NCBI GenBank assembly: GCA_016713225.1
Contig: JADJPO010000003.1
Span: 992,001 to 1,056,000, forward strand
Direction: 5' to 3'
Source of the DNA: Kineosporiaceae bacterium
GTDB taxonomy: Bacteria; Actinomycetota; Actinomycetes; Actinomycetales; Kineosporiaceae
Length of the DNA stretch: 64,000 nt
The notes under the pieces were generated by a model that had not been told where the DNA came from, did no database searches, and saw only the letters and a list, made by a program, of their open reading frames with translations. The stretch's first letter is position 1. Each line of letters opens with the position of its first letter. Position numbers and translations under genes: made by a program. This document shows, in pieces, positions 10,718 to 20,342 of the stretch.

Positions 10718-13700
10718 TCAGGCCTTGGCCTTGCGGCCACGGGTGGCTGGCGCTGGGCGCCACCCGGCCAACTCTTCCAGCGTCATGCCGACCTGCAGGG
10801 ATCGGCTGCGCAACTGCTCATCCAGGAAATCGGCCAGGTTGACCTGATACGTCGGGTCAGTCTCGTTGTGCCACTGACGGACCCACGGCTGCAGCTCAGC
10901 CAGCCCCACGACCAGCGGAACGAGCGCCTCGTCCGGCCAGCCCTCTGCCTCGCGCTCGGCGACGACCCCGGCCAGGGCGAGGGCCTGTTGCGCGTGGTCC
11001 CAGCCGGCCCATCCGAGCAACTGGGTCGAGTCGGTCTCCCGACTCGCATCCGGGTAGAGGACAAACCGCTCCTTGGGGACATCAAGCTTGCCGCGATGCT
11101 GCCACCACGACTGCTTGCGGAAATCGGCGGGAGCGTACTTCGGCGGCACCGGGATCGCACCAACAGTCTCGCCAGCGTCCTCGCGTCGCTGCAGGTCCCA
11201 AGTGTGCTCCCACGCCTCACGCTTGCGCAGGCCAGTGTCCTTGAGCCGGTAGGCGGCGAGGAACGGCACACTCTCATCCGCCAGTAAGGCACTGAGCTGC
11301 TGGGTCACCGACTGATCCCTATGCCCCGACCACAGCTCCAGCACCGAAGCGCCCTCGGCATCCCGGGAGACGATGTCGGCAAGCTGAGCCACCGACCGCG
11401 CCACAGGACGGCCCCGCCCGTCAAACCAGAACCGTCGGTCCTCAAGCCGGTCAAGAATCCAGCTACGCAGCGCCCGCTCGACCCGCTTCTCCCACGGCTC
11501 GGTGGACCACCGTCGCTTATACTCTGGACGCTCCAGCAAGTGGATGAACTTGTTCGACTCGATCATGTCGAGGCGGCGCTGTACGAGATCGCGGTAGCCC
11601 TGCGGCCAATGGACAGGAATCTCAGTGATCGGAGCCGAACCATGTCGTGAGAACCAGGTCGTCGCCTCCTCGTCCGCCGAGACCTTGCGCGCCAGGGCGA
11701 TCTCGAACGCTCGTTCCCCCAAGCGCACGGTAGGCAGATCACCATCGGCGTAGGTGAGATCAGCGTTTAGGAGTTCGTACGAGCGGTACACCTCCCAGTC
11801 GAGCTCCTCCTGCTCTGCGATCATTCGTGCCCGGACCTCTTCAGTTGCCATGCGAGCCGCGTCGAGCCCAGCCGTCGTCGGCGTAGCCGACGTTGGTGTT
11901 GTGGCTGCAGCGAAGATGACTCCGCGCCGGGTCGCGAGCTCATCGAGCAGGCGACCCCTGTCCAAAGGCAGGGTAGTGGGGAGTGGAAAGTCCTTGAGCG
12001 TGGTGCCAGTGAACTCATAGAACCGTTCCCACGCTTCGGCTTTGAGGCCTTCGTTGATACCTTGGCTACCTTTGTCATGGCTGTTCTGCTTGAGCCAGAA
12101 GCAGGCCGTCGAAGAGTTCAACACACCGAGCAACGCCAGATGATCGGCCTCCGTCGTCCCCTCCGGCAACTTGATCACCGGAGCTGAGCGATTGAAGACC
12201 TTCCCGCCGCGATCGAACACGAAGTGGTTGTGCGTAGCCACGAACGCGAACGTAATCGAGAGCGGCAGGGCGAACCGCTTCGTGAAGAACATGGAGTACT
12301 CGAACCACTGCAGGCCACGCTGTATTTGGCTCAGACCGTAAGCGACTCGCGAGCTGAGCAATGTCCGATAGGGCCACAAGCATCGACTAATGGAGGGGTC
12401 GCGCTCCGCGCCAAGAGTCTCCGGGTTGTACGGCCAGATTGAGCCGACCGGGTCCACTATCGCCCAATCACGCGTCACGTCCCCTTCAACAACCGGTCGG
12501 ATGTGATCAGGGTCTACACCGTGCCGTCGCGCGGCGCCTGCTCCGATCATGAAAGCTGAGTCCTCGCGGGTTACGGCACCGAAACCGATCTCAGTGACAA
12601 GGTCGTCGAGTCGGCGGTTGTCCACCGCATCGACTGCGGCGAGCAGGCGGTCCGCCCCACCGCCACTTAGGCTCCACGGGTGCTTTGCAAGGGAGACAAG
12701 CGGCAGGGACACGACGGAGATGTACTCGTTCTCGAACTCGCTCTGCCCGACGCCATCGACGATGGACGACCAGACCATACCCTTGGCCGGGTTTGATGGC
12801 TGGCCGGGTTCACCCCTGATCCCAAGGGCAGCCTTGACCGTTGTGCCGCTCGATGGGCGCGGCTGACCGACCAGGATGACCGTCGGCGTCCCGTGCCCAG
12901 GGATGTAGGCACCCGACGTGTCGACCACTAGTCGTAGGTCCTGCTTACTTAGGAACTCCTCGATCAGGCGGGAACCGAACTCACGCTTCATGAAGGAATT
13001 CGAGGTGATCTGGCCAGTCCACCCAGCCGGACGATCGCCCGACGTCGGCTTGGCGAGTTGGAAGAACCGCTCCATGAACGGCACCGTTAACGCGTAGGTG
13101 CCCTTGCAGGTGGCGTAGCGATCACGGTAGGCCTGATTCAGCTTCTTGTCCTTGACCGTGATGTAGGGCGGGTTGCCAACCACGACGTCATAGCGACCCG
13201 GCTCCAGGATCCGCCGGAGCAGGGCGAGATCCTCGCTCACGTAGGCGAACCCGCTGAGTGAGGAGTCCGCGTCCGCCATGCCCGGCAGGTCGAGTTCGAG
13301 CTGGCTCGAGCCGTGTAGCAGTGAGTCCCCCGCGGCCAGGTTGAACCCAAAGGCAGGCGCGTCTTCGAGCGAGGTCAGCCCGCTCGATTGGAGCGCGGCC
13401 AGCAGGAGGCGGAACCGGGCGACCGCCACCGCGAAGGGGTTGAGGTCCACTCCGTGGATCGCATCCAGAGCCCTCTGCACCCGGGACTGCACCTCCAGAC
13501 CCGGCGCCCTGTCCGCCCAACGGTTGACGAGTCGTGCAAACGCTCCGAGCAGAAAGTGCCCAGAGCCGCAGGTCGGGTCGATCAGCCGGAACCCCTCCAA
13601 AGGCCGCTCCAACAGAGCGGGTTCCATGGTCTGGTCGAGGATGAACTCCTCGACGAACTCCGGGGTTTGCAGCAGCGCGAACGTCTTCTTCGCGTAGTCC

Positions 13701-14266
13701 GAGAGGTCCTGATAGAGGTCGCCGAGGAAGCGCGTCGACAGCTGATCGTCAGTGAGGTCCCACACCAGGGAACCGGAAGCCTGCTCACGCCAGAAGGCCA
13801 GCAGTCGCTTGGCGGCTCGACCCGAGGGGGAGACCGACCACAATGGAGAGTGCGACTCAACGAGGTCTCGCGTCGCCTTCGTCGACCTGAGATGCTCGAT
13901 CGCCTGCAGCAGCCATTCCCGGTCGTTGTGTTCTGGGTTCGCCCGGTAGTACGCGAGCTCGGCGTCCAGCGCCTCTTGACGACGTTCCGGGGGGCCAGCG
14001 ATCCACACCGGTCCCAGCAGACGGTTGTCCTCGCAGAACCGAATGAACACCGTGGTCAGCACCCACGCTACCGCCGCTTGGGTGACCCGGTCATCGCGCC
14101 AGACCTGCCACGCCATTGAGGTGCGCTCCCGCTGAACCGCCTCGTGGTGCTCCTGTGCCCACACTGCCCGCACCTCGGGCTGTCCCTCGACCTGGTCGCG
14201 CAGGTCGTCCTCCAGCTCAATTACGAACTTCTTCAGCGCGGCCGTCAGGCCCGGGCTCACGGCCAC
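10718..14266 (-). CDS. pglX: BREX type 2 adenine-specific DNA methyltransferase PglX
   Basis: This is a 1182-residue putative N6-adenine methyltransferase. The AdoMet-binding motif DPTCGSGHFLLGAF is near residue 230 and the catalytic motif NPPY is near 365. A long C-terminal region probably carries target recognition. I chose the GTG at 14266, which begins 2 nt after the pglW stop; the last pglW codons supply the ribosome site GGAGGAG five bases upstream. A GTG at 14260 is an alternative, and the in-frame extension to 14458 is pglW antisense. In BREX, PglX methylates host DNA at a non-palindromic site so that self can be told from phage. A run of six G (plus strand 13989-13994) lies near codon 91; pglX of Streptomyces coelicolor is known to phase-vary at a G tract. 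Confidence 0.93.
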   Translation of the reverse strand: MAVSPGLTAALKKFVIELEDDLRDQVEGQPEVRAVWAQEHHEAVQRERTSMAWQVWRDDRVTQAAVAWVLTTVFIRFCEDNRLLGPVWIAGPPERRQEALDAELAYYRANPEHNDREWLLQAIEHLRSTKATRDLVESHSPLWSVSPSGRAAKRLLAFWREQASGSLVWDLTDDQLSTRFLGDLYQDLSDYAKKTFALLQTPEFVEEFILDQTMEPALLERPLEGFRLIDPTCGSGHFLLGAFARLVNRWADRAPGLEVQSRVQRALDAIHGVDLNPFAVAVARFRLLLAALQSSGLTSLEDAPAFGFNLAAGDSLLHGSSQLELDLPGMADADSSLSGFAYVSEDLALLRRILEPGRYDVVVGNPPYITVKDKKLNQAYRDRYATCKGTYALTVPFMERFFQLAKPTSGDRPAGWTGQITSNSFMKREFGSRLIEEFLSKQDLRLVVDTSGAYIPGHGTPTVILVGQPRPSSGTTVKAALGIRGEPGQPSNPAKGMVWSSIVDGVGQSEFENEYISVVSLPLVSLAKHPWSLSGGGADRLLAAVDAVDNRRLDDLVTEIGFGAVTREDSAFMIGAGAARRHGVDPDHIRPVVEGDVTRDWAIVDPVGSIWPYNPETLGAERDPSISRCLWPYRTLLSSRVAYGLSQIQRGLQWFEYSMFFTKRFALPLSITFAFVATHNHFVFDRGGKVFNRSAPVIKLPEGTTEADHLALLGVLNSSTACFWLKQNSHDKGSQGINEGLKAEAWERFYEFTGTTLKDFPLPTTLPLDRGRLLDELATRRGVIFAAATTPTSATPTTAGLDAARMATEEVRARMIAEQEELDWEVYRSYELLNADLTYADGDLPTVRLGERAFEIALARKVSADEEATTWFSRHGSAPITEIPVHWPQGYRDLVQRRLDMIESNKFIHLLERPEYKRRWSTEPWEKRVERALRSWILDRLEDRRFWFDGRGRPVARSVAQLADIVSRDAEGASVLELWSGHRDQSVTQQLSALLADESVPFLAAYRLKDTGLRKREAWEHTWDLQRREDAGETVGAIPVPPKYAPADFRKQSWWQHRGKLDVPKERFVLYPDASRETDSTQLLGWAGWDHAQQALALAGVVAEREAEGWPDEALVPLVVGLAELQPWVRQWHNETDPTYQVNLADFLDEQLRSRSLQVGMTLEELAGWRPAPATRGRKAKA

Positions 14267-14268
14267 TC

Positions 14269-17200
14269 TCACTCCTCCATTCGAGCGGCCGCGGTCAGGG
14301 CAGCCGCGGCATCGATCCAGTCGTTGTCCAGGGCGACGAACTGGTTCGGCGCCGCCAACGGCACCGGCCGTCCGTCGAGCAGTGGGCCGTGGTTCCCGCC
14401 GAGTTGCGGCACGACGAGCCAGACCGCGCGGCGGCGCGGGGCGGCCAGATCTGTCCATCGGGCGAGCAGGCCGACGTTGTTGTACCGGGCCAGAGGTGAG
14501 GCCTCGGTGAGCAGTACCGGAGCGTCGGGCTCCGCCTCGGCCAGGGCGGCCTCAACGGCTGCTTCGACGGTGGGCCATGAGCGGCGGACCAACTCATTCA
14601 GGCCCCGCCGAGCTCGGCTCGACTCGCCTTCGGCATCTGCTGCTCGCACGTGCTCCCACGACGGCCCGGTGGAGGTCGAGGTTGCGCGGAGGGCGTCGAG
14701 CAGCACGCCGGTGAGGTCGACGACCGTTGCACGGTAACGTGTCTCGGCCGAGGCCACGAGGCGCGCCAGCCTGTCGGCGCGTACGCCGAGGGCGAGGAAG
14801 GAGCGGCTGGCGATCGAGCTCTCCAACCGTGCTCCGAGCGCACCAGTCGTCCCGACCGGAGAGGTGTTCACCGCGTGGCTGGTCGGGCGGCGCGACTCCA
14901 GTCCTGTCGTCGCCGCACTGGACTCCCTCGCCCGGTAGACCCCGAGCCGGTCGTCGAAGGTCCACCCCAGACCGGCGTCCGCGACGAGTGCATCCAAAGT
15001 CGGTCGCTTGGGCAGCGACGCCACCGCCGGGAACCGGACGCGGACCCGTTCACGCACCTCGTCCGGGGCGAGCTGCTGCCCACCGCCGAAGCCCACGAAC
15101 GCGAGTTCCAACGCCGCTCGCTGCGACAGGTCTCGATGGTGCAACTCACCGGCCCCAGACGACGCGGCGTGGGTCGACAGTGAGGCGGCCAGGCGCACCA
15201 GTCGAATCGGGTCACGCAGTCCGGCTGGTAGCGAACCGTCGGACGGCAGAGCGGCCTCCAGCCGCGCGCAGGCCCGTGCCGCCGGCACGACTGCCTGGAC
15301 CGGGTCTCCGGCAGCGGCCACGAGTCGATCCGCCTCGGCGCCAAGGGGCTCGGCAACGTCGAGGAGCGTTTGGTCCCCGGCCACCAGCAAGGCGACCCCG
15401 GAGCGGCGGCGCAGCCACAACGACTCCCCCGCGCCGTCGGCGCGGCCGAGCGCGCGGCGCCGCTCAAGAGCGAACCGCAGCAACCCGCGGGCCAGCCGCC
15501 CGTCCGGGTGTTCCTGTGTGGCCAGCGACTCCAGCACGGTCGCGGTGAGCTCTGACAGGGTCGCGACAGCGCCGAGCTCGTCGAGCCGGCTCGTCACAGC
15601 CTCCGCGAGCCGGTCCAACAGCCCGCGCGCCGCGTCGTCGCCGGCCCACACCTCCTGCAGCGTCGCCAGGAGTTGCGTGGCTCGCTGCGGCGTCACGGGG
15701 TCGGGCAGGTTCGCTGCCAGCTGGGCTTGCGTCGCGAAGGCGTCCAGGTCGGTCCCGACACCGAGCACCAGCCGCACCATCGCTCCCCGGGCTGGGGACC
15801 GCGACGTCGTGATCGCGGCCAGCAGGACGTCTGCAGCATCTGTCGGCGTGGGGACACCGCCGCCGGGGGCAGCTGACCGCTGCTCGCCCAACCGCGCGCG
15901 CCATTGCTTGATCCGGGCGCTGATCTGCAGCCGAGTGGCGTTGGCGACCCCGGGCAATCGGGACAGCCGGACCGGGTCGACGGTGAGCAGCTCGCCCACC
16001 GTTGGCACCGCGTAGGGCTCCAGAGCCGACAGTGCCCGGGCAGTCAGCCCGGAGTCGCGCAGCGGCGTCGTCAAGGTTGCCCGGGCTGCCAGCTCGTCGT
16101 TCGTCGTGTCAGGCTCAGTGGTTGCGTCGTTGGCGAAGATGGCCAGCCAGGCGGAACGCATCGCGTCGGCCGTGTGGTGGCGACGCTTGGCGTCTCGAGC
16201 CAGGGCGGTACGGAAGAAGGCTGTCAGCCCTTCCGCTAGGGCGTGGTCGAACTGGGCGGGCTCGACCGAGGCTTCGTCCGGGATGGTAGCCGGGTCGGAC
16301 TGCCCGTCCCCGTAGACCGGTGTCGCCCCTGTAGCCATCTCGAACAGCACCACCGCGGCGGCGTAGCGCTCTGCCGCGGAGTCGTACCGGTCCCGCGGAC
16401 CGGTCAGGAACGGGTCGAGATACGGCGGGGTGCCGGCCGAGGTCGCTGACGCCGCGGCCCGGGTCAGGGAGAAGTCGAACAGCACGAGGTGCTTGGTCCG
16501 GTCGCCCCGGCTCTCTCGCACGCCCAGGTTCGACGGTTTGATGTCGCGGTGGTCGACGCCAGCCTTGTCGAGCGCGACGAGGCACTCCAACAGGTCTTGG
16601 CCGAAGCGATCGAGCAGGTCCAGAGAGAGGCGTTCCCGGGTGCGCAGGACGTCGCTCAGCGTCTGCGGTCCGGCGCTCTCGAGCAACAGGGCCCGCCGAC
16701 CCCCGACGACGAGTGGGCCGTCGAGCACCTTGACGACCCCCGGCACGGTGAGCTTTCGCAGCACCGCCGCCTCATCGTCCAGCCGTGCCGCGGCGTCTTC
16801 GTTGAGTGCGACCTTCAGCACCCGCTCGGTGTCGCTCCCCTGGGCGAGCAGGTCGGTGACCAGCAGACCGACGGCCGTGGAGCCCTGACCGAGGCGGCGC
16901 TTCAGCTCGAACCGGCCGTCGAGGATGGCTCCCTGCACGGCGTCCAACGGGTCGGTCTCATCGACGTCCGTCGCGGACTCCCGTTCGGCGGCGGAGAGGT
17001 GAGCGAGAACCGTTGTGACGTCGGCGGTGCGCTGGGTGGGCGCCGGATGGGTGGCTTTGAGCATCAGGGAGCGCAGCGTGGAGGAGATCTGTGGCAGCTC
17101 GATCGCGGCGTCCAGACCCTGCTGCTCCTGCAGGCGCGTCTTCAACGCGAGAGCGTGTGGCGCAGGTTGAGTGCCGGTGAGCAGGTAGAACGCCAGCGCG

Positions 17201-18534
17201 CCGAGGCCGAACACGTCGAGCCGGATCCGATCGGCGCCGGCATTCCACGCCCCCTCGGGCGCGCGGAACACCTCGACGAGTTGGGGCTCGTCGTCGGCGG
17301 CTCGGGCGCCCACCACCGACGTGACTCCGGGGGCCGGCCTGGTGGCCGATGCGGCGTCCAGGGCTCCGGCCGCCTGCCAGTCGCCGACGCGGACCTTGAC
17401 GTCGTGTGCTGTTCCGGGATCCTGGCGCACCCACACCGCCAGCGGCGACAGGGCGCGGTGCACGACCTTGTTGTTGTGCGCGTACTGCAGGGCCTCACCG
17501 ACCTGCCGGATGATCGACAGTTGTGTCGTCAGCGGGATGCCTTGGGTCTGGCCCGCCAGGTACAGGTCGAGACGCTCCCAGTGCGGGTCGTACGGGTAGA
17601 CCAGCCCGACGCCGAGCTCGGAGTCGACGACGTCACGCGGTCGCAGCAGGCCATCGTGTTGGAGCCGCGACATCACCTGGAACTCATGCGTGGCGATCGC
17701 GTGGGCCGCGGCATTTTCCTGCTGGCTCGCGCTCGGTGCGAACACCCGGAACCGGATGCGAGCGTGGTCAGTCGGCACCACACGGTGGGAAGCGAGCCAG
17801 TCCTGCCAGCCGTCACCTGAGTCAATCGCCTGATCCTGAATGACCCACGACCCCGCGTCACGTTCGCGGCGCTGGACCAGGCCGATACGCGCCATGAGTT
17901 CGACCAGAATGCGCTCCTGGTTGCGGCCGACCGACCTCCGGCCCGCCGCTTCCAACACGAGGGTAGAGATGCCCGGAAGGTTGCTGCGGTTCTCACCACC
18001 GTCCAGGCCGAACAGCCCGATCGCGCTGGCCTCACGCAGGGCTGACCGGAAGTCCGGATGGTGGAGGAACACCGACTCCTGGACGAACGGGACGACGTCC
18101 CTCTCATCAGGGATCGTGACCTTCTTCTCAGCAGCCCATATCCGCAGCTCGTCACGGAGCTTGGTCGCGAAGTACTGCGCCTTGCGGCGGGCGAGCTTGA
18201 GTGGGGAGTCCTCAGGGCGGCGTTGGTCTCGGGTCCACCGTTGGTCGTCCCCGCGCAGGGTTCCAGCGTAGAACTTCAGCTCGATCAGGTGGAGCTGTCC
18301 GCGGCCGAGAAGCAGCAGGTCAACCTCGTGCCAGCGGCCTCGCGAGTCGCGGAACTCGAAGTTCGACCAGGCCCGGAACGGTGTCTCGTCAGGCATGATC
18401 AATCGCACCAAGGCCAGACCATCAGCCTCGTGGGGGAACTGCGAGGGAGACACCTCGACCCAGCGATCGGACCCTGCGTGCACCACCCTGCTGGTCCCCC
18501 AAACGTCGCGCAACGGACTCTGCCCACCGCGCAC
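14269..18534 (-). CDS. pglW: BREX type 2 NERD and serine/threonine kinase protein PglW
   Basis: This protein is about 1400 residues long. An N-terminal NERD-like segment (EVDLLLLGRGQLHLIELK near residue 70) has the Asp and Glu-x-Lys pattern of nuclease-related domains. A first kinase-like region follows whose catalytic loop reads HRALSPLAV near 360, lacking the usual Asp, so it is probably a pseudokinase. A second kinase domain has P-loop LGQGSTAVG, VLKVAL lysine, HRDIKPSNLG near 660, and DFS in place of DFG. A helix-hairpin-helix-like stretch lies near 860. In Streptomyces PglW is a protein kinase needed for phage growth limitation. The start is uncertain: GTG at 18534, or GTG at 18486 or 18483, which fit the WVEVSPSQFP beginning seen in relatives. 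It heads the BREX operon. Confidence 0.9.
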   Translation of the reverse strand: MRGGQSPLRDVWGTSRVVHAGSDRWVEVSPSQFPHEADGLALVRLIMPDETPFRAWSNFEFRDSRGRWHEVDLLLLGRGQLHLIELKFYAGTLRGDDQRWTRDQRRPEDSPLKLARRKAQYFATKLRDELRIWAAEKKVTIPDERDVVPFVQESVFLHHPDFRSALREASAIGLFGLDGGENRSNLPGISTLVLEAAGRRSVGRNQERILVELMARIGLVQRRERDAGSWVIQDQAIDSGDGWQDWLASHRVVPTDHARIRFRVFAPSASQQENAAAHAIATHEFQVMSRLQHDGLLRPRDVVDSELGVGLVYPYDPHWERLDLYLAGQTQGIPLTTQLSIIRQVGEALQYAHNNKVVHRALSPLAVWVRQDPGTAHDVKVRVGDWQAAGALDAASATRPAPGVTSVVGARAADDEPQLVEVFRAPEGAWNAGADRIRLDVFGLGALAFYLLTGTQPAPHALALKTRLQEQQGLDAAIELPQISSTLRSLMLKATHPAPTQRTADVTTVLAHLSAAERESATDVDETDPLDAVQGAILDGRFELKRRLGQGSTAVGLLVTDLLAQGSDTERVLKVALNEDAAARLDDEAAVLRKLTVPGVVKVLDGPLVVGGRRALLLESAGPQTLSDVLRTRERLSLDLLDRFGQDLLECLVALDKAGVDHRDIKPSNLGVRESRGDRTKHLVLFDFSLTRAAASATSAGTPPYLDPFLTGPRDRYDSAAERYAAAVVLFEMATGATPVYGDGQSDPATIPDEASVEPAQFDHALAEGLTAFFRTALARDAKRRHHTADAMRSAWLAIFANDATTEPDTTNDELAARATLTTPLRDSGLTARALSALEPYAVPTVGELLTVDPVRLSRLPGVANATRLQISARIKQWRARLGEQRSAAPGGGVPTPTDAADVLLAAITTSRSPARGAMVRLVLGVGTDLDAFATQAQLAANLPDPVTPQRATQLLATLQEVWAGDDAARGLLDRLAEAVTSRLDELGAVATLSELTATVLESLATQEHPDGRLARGLLRFALERRRALGRADGAGESLWLRRRSGVALLVAGDQTLLDVAEPLGAEADRLVAAAGDPVQAVVPAARACARLEAALPSDGSLPAGLRDPIRLVRLAASLSTHAASSGAGELHHRDLSQRAALELAFVGFGGGQQLAPDEVRERVRVRFPAVASLPKRPTLDALVADAGLGWTFDDRLGVYRARESSAATTGLESRRPTSHAVNTSPVGTTGALGARLESSIASRSFLALGVRADRLARLVASAETRYRATVVDLTGVLLDALRATSTSTGPSWEHVRAADAEGESSRARRGLNELVRRSWPTVEAAVEAALAEAEPDAPVLLTEASPLARYNNVGLLARWTDLAAPRRRAVWLVVPQLGGNHGPLLDGRPVPLAAPNQFVALDNDWIDAAAALTAAARMEE

Positions 18535-18625
18535 CCGCGGCTGCCCCCGAGGCCAACATATCGGCCCCGTCGGCAGATACTCTGCGTTGACCCTTGATCA
18601 GCGCCAGCGAGTGGAGGGCGCCTTC

Positions 18626-19546
18626 GTGACGATGCGCCTCAACGAGGACCGAGTTCGCGGCCTCATGCTCGGGCTGCTCTTGGGTGACGCCTACGACACG
18701 ACGAGCGGCGGGACGGCTCGCGTCCAAGGAACCTGCTTGGCGCAGCTCGCCTGCTTCACCCTCGAAGGACTCATCCGAGCGTCGGTCCGTTATGACCATA
18801 AGGGACTGTGCCACCCGCCATCGGTCGTTTGGCACGCCTGGTGCCGATGGGCCCACGTCCAAGGCCTCGGATCATCGTTCGCCGCTCACTGGGGCACCTC
18901 AGGTGACTGGCCGGACGGCTGGCTCAGCCAGGTACGTCCGTTGTCGATGCGACACGGCCGAGCCCCGGCAACCGTCGCTGCGCTGCGTCGCTCCTCGGTA
19001 GCACCCGCAGGCGCCGTCGGCAACAGCTCGGGGCATCACGCGCTTACGCGCAGCCTTCCAACCGCGATCTTCGCGTCCGAGCTGACAAATGCCGCCCAGA
19101 TCGGCGCCGACCTGGCGGGGCTCACCCATGGCAGCCCCGACGCCGCATCGGCCGCCGCAGAGGGAGTTGATCTCGTTGCCAAGCTGCTGCACGGAGAAGG
19201 TGACCGGGTCGAGCTGCCACGCCAATCGTCCTCCGCACCACCAGGCACGGCAATGCACGCCCTGCACCACGGACGCATCGCTGCACATGCTGCCGATGAC
19301 CTCGCCGATGCCATCCACCGCGCCCGCGCCCATGGACGAGGAGCGACAACGACAGCCGCGGCGCTCTACGGCGCGGCAAACGGGTTACGAAGCGTCCCGA
19401 GTGAGCTCGTGAACGACCTGGAGATCGCCTGGGTCGCCGACCAACTCGCCCAGGACGCCTACTCCCAAATCACCGCCAAACCCGGCGGAACGGAGTTCAC
19501 AGCGGCGCCGGACCCGGTGTGGTGGAGTCGCTACCCAGGCTGGTAG
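18626..19546 (+). CDS. ADP-ribosylglycohydrolase (DraG)-fold protein, catalytic motifs altered
   Basis: This is a 306-residue protein that starts with the DraG-type segment RVRGLMLGLLLGDAYD. Later segments THGSPDAASAA and a C-terminal helical stretch match the layout of ADP-ribosylglycohydrolases. Family enzymes bind two Mg ions through a TDDT-type motif near the N-terminus and a GGDSDS/GGDTDT-type motif near the C-terminus. Here the first place reads ARVQGTCLAQLA and the second HGRGATTTAAA, so the expected acidic ligands are missing. It may be a binding protein or a differently acting enzyme. GTG at 18626 is chosen because GGAGGG lies 7 nt upstream; ATG at 18632 is an alternative. It is divergent from pglW, with 91 bp between, so the two could share control. 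Confidence 0.72.
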   Translation: MTMRLNEDRVRGLMLGLLLGDAYDTTSGGTARVQGTCLAQLACFTLEGLIRASVRYDHKGLCHPPSVVWHAWCRWAHVQGLGSSFAAHWGTSGDWPDGWLSQVRPLSMRHGRAPATVAALRRSSVAPAGAVGNSSGHHALTRSLPTAIFASELTNAAQIGADLAGLTHGSPDAASAAAEGVDLVAKLLHGEGDRVELPRQSSSAPPGTAMHALHHGRIAAHAADDLADAIHRARAHGRGATTTAAALYGAANGLRSVPSELVNDLEIAWVADQLAQDAYSQITAKPGGTEFTAAPDPVWWSRYPGW

Positions 19547-19571
19547 ACGTAGCAACAGCTGGCTCAGTCAA

Positions 19572-20318
19572 CTACGAGCAGCGACAAGAGCCGTTGAAGC
19601 CGATCGGCGCTCCGCACGACGGGCAGCTGGCAAGGCGAGGCTCGCGGCGTCCCTCGTTCACCAGGCCCCGGCTCCCGGCTCGCTCCAGGTCGGGTCGAGC
19701 CGGGTCGATGGTCTTCGCCTGCCGGGGCGCTCGACGTGCCAGCACCCTCGAAGTCAACTTCGCCCACCAGGAGCGACGGCCGGCAACTTTCACGTCCTGC
19801 TCCGCGCCGCCAGACAGCGACGGCGACAGGTGCCCTCGACCCGAAGGAGGCGGCGGCGCAGGGTTGACTGCCTTGGGCGGCACGACGCTGCGGGCGAGGT
19901 CTTCACGAGCTACCGGGTACGCCCGACGTACCCCACTGGACGGGTGCGGTTCGCGCGCCGACGGCGCTTCCTTGGCCAGCGCCCGGGCGACCGCGGCCTT
20001 GGTAACGCCATCGAACCCTGCCTCTCTCAGCCTGAACGCCACTTGCGCTGGAGTCAGGTGGGGTTCATATGCACGGATGCGATGGGCAGCCATCTTGAGT
20101 TCGCCAGCGGTCATGGACCGCTTGTTTCGCCGTTTCCGCCGCCGGCCTTGTCCCGTGTCGCCAGCGCGATCGACCTCGCTCGGCACACCCGCCTTCCGAT
20201 CGATCCACGAGGTGGTCGAGCGGTCAGGAGCATCGTCATTCGCCCAGTCATGCTTGGGTTCCATGCGCCCGTCGAGGTTCGCGTCGGCGTACCAGTCGTC
20301 AATCGATCCCGGGCTCAT
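19572..20318 (-). CDS. Hypothetical protein with HTH-like helix pair and C-terminal zinc ribbon
   Basis: This is a 248-residue protein that I do not recognise. The N-terminal third is acidic, then a basic patch (RRRKRRNKRS) leads into a helical segment around residues 75-110 whose pattern (LTPAQVAFRLREAGF, then TKAAVARALAK) looks like a small helix-turn-helix. The middle is Pro- and Ser-rich and probably unstructured. The C-terminus holds CPSCGAPIGFNGSCRCS, a likely one-ion zinc knuckle. DNA binding is plausible but is inference only. It converges on the DraG-like gene with 25 bp between. The ATG start at 20318 has GGTGAAGG just upstream. Its position in the island suggests a local regulator or defence accessory. 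Confidence 0.5.
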   Translation of the reverse strand: MSPGSIDDWYADANLDGRMEPKHDWANDDAPDRSTTSWIDRKAGVPSEVDRAGDTGQGRRRKRRNKRSMTAGELKMAAHRIRAYEPHLTPAQVAFRLREAGFDGVTKAAVARALAKEAPSAREPHPSSGVRRAYPVAREDLARSVVPPKAVNPAPPPPSGRGHLSPSLSGGAEQDVKVAGRRSWWAKLTSRVLARRAPRQAKTIDPARPDLERAGSRGLVNEGRREPRLASCPSCGAPIGFNGSCRCS

Positions 20319-20342
20319 GCCTTCACCCCACCTGCGTGCGAT

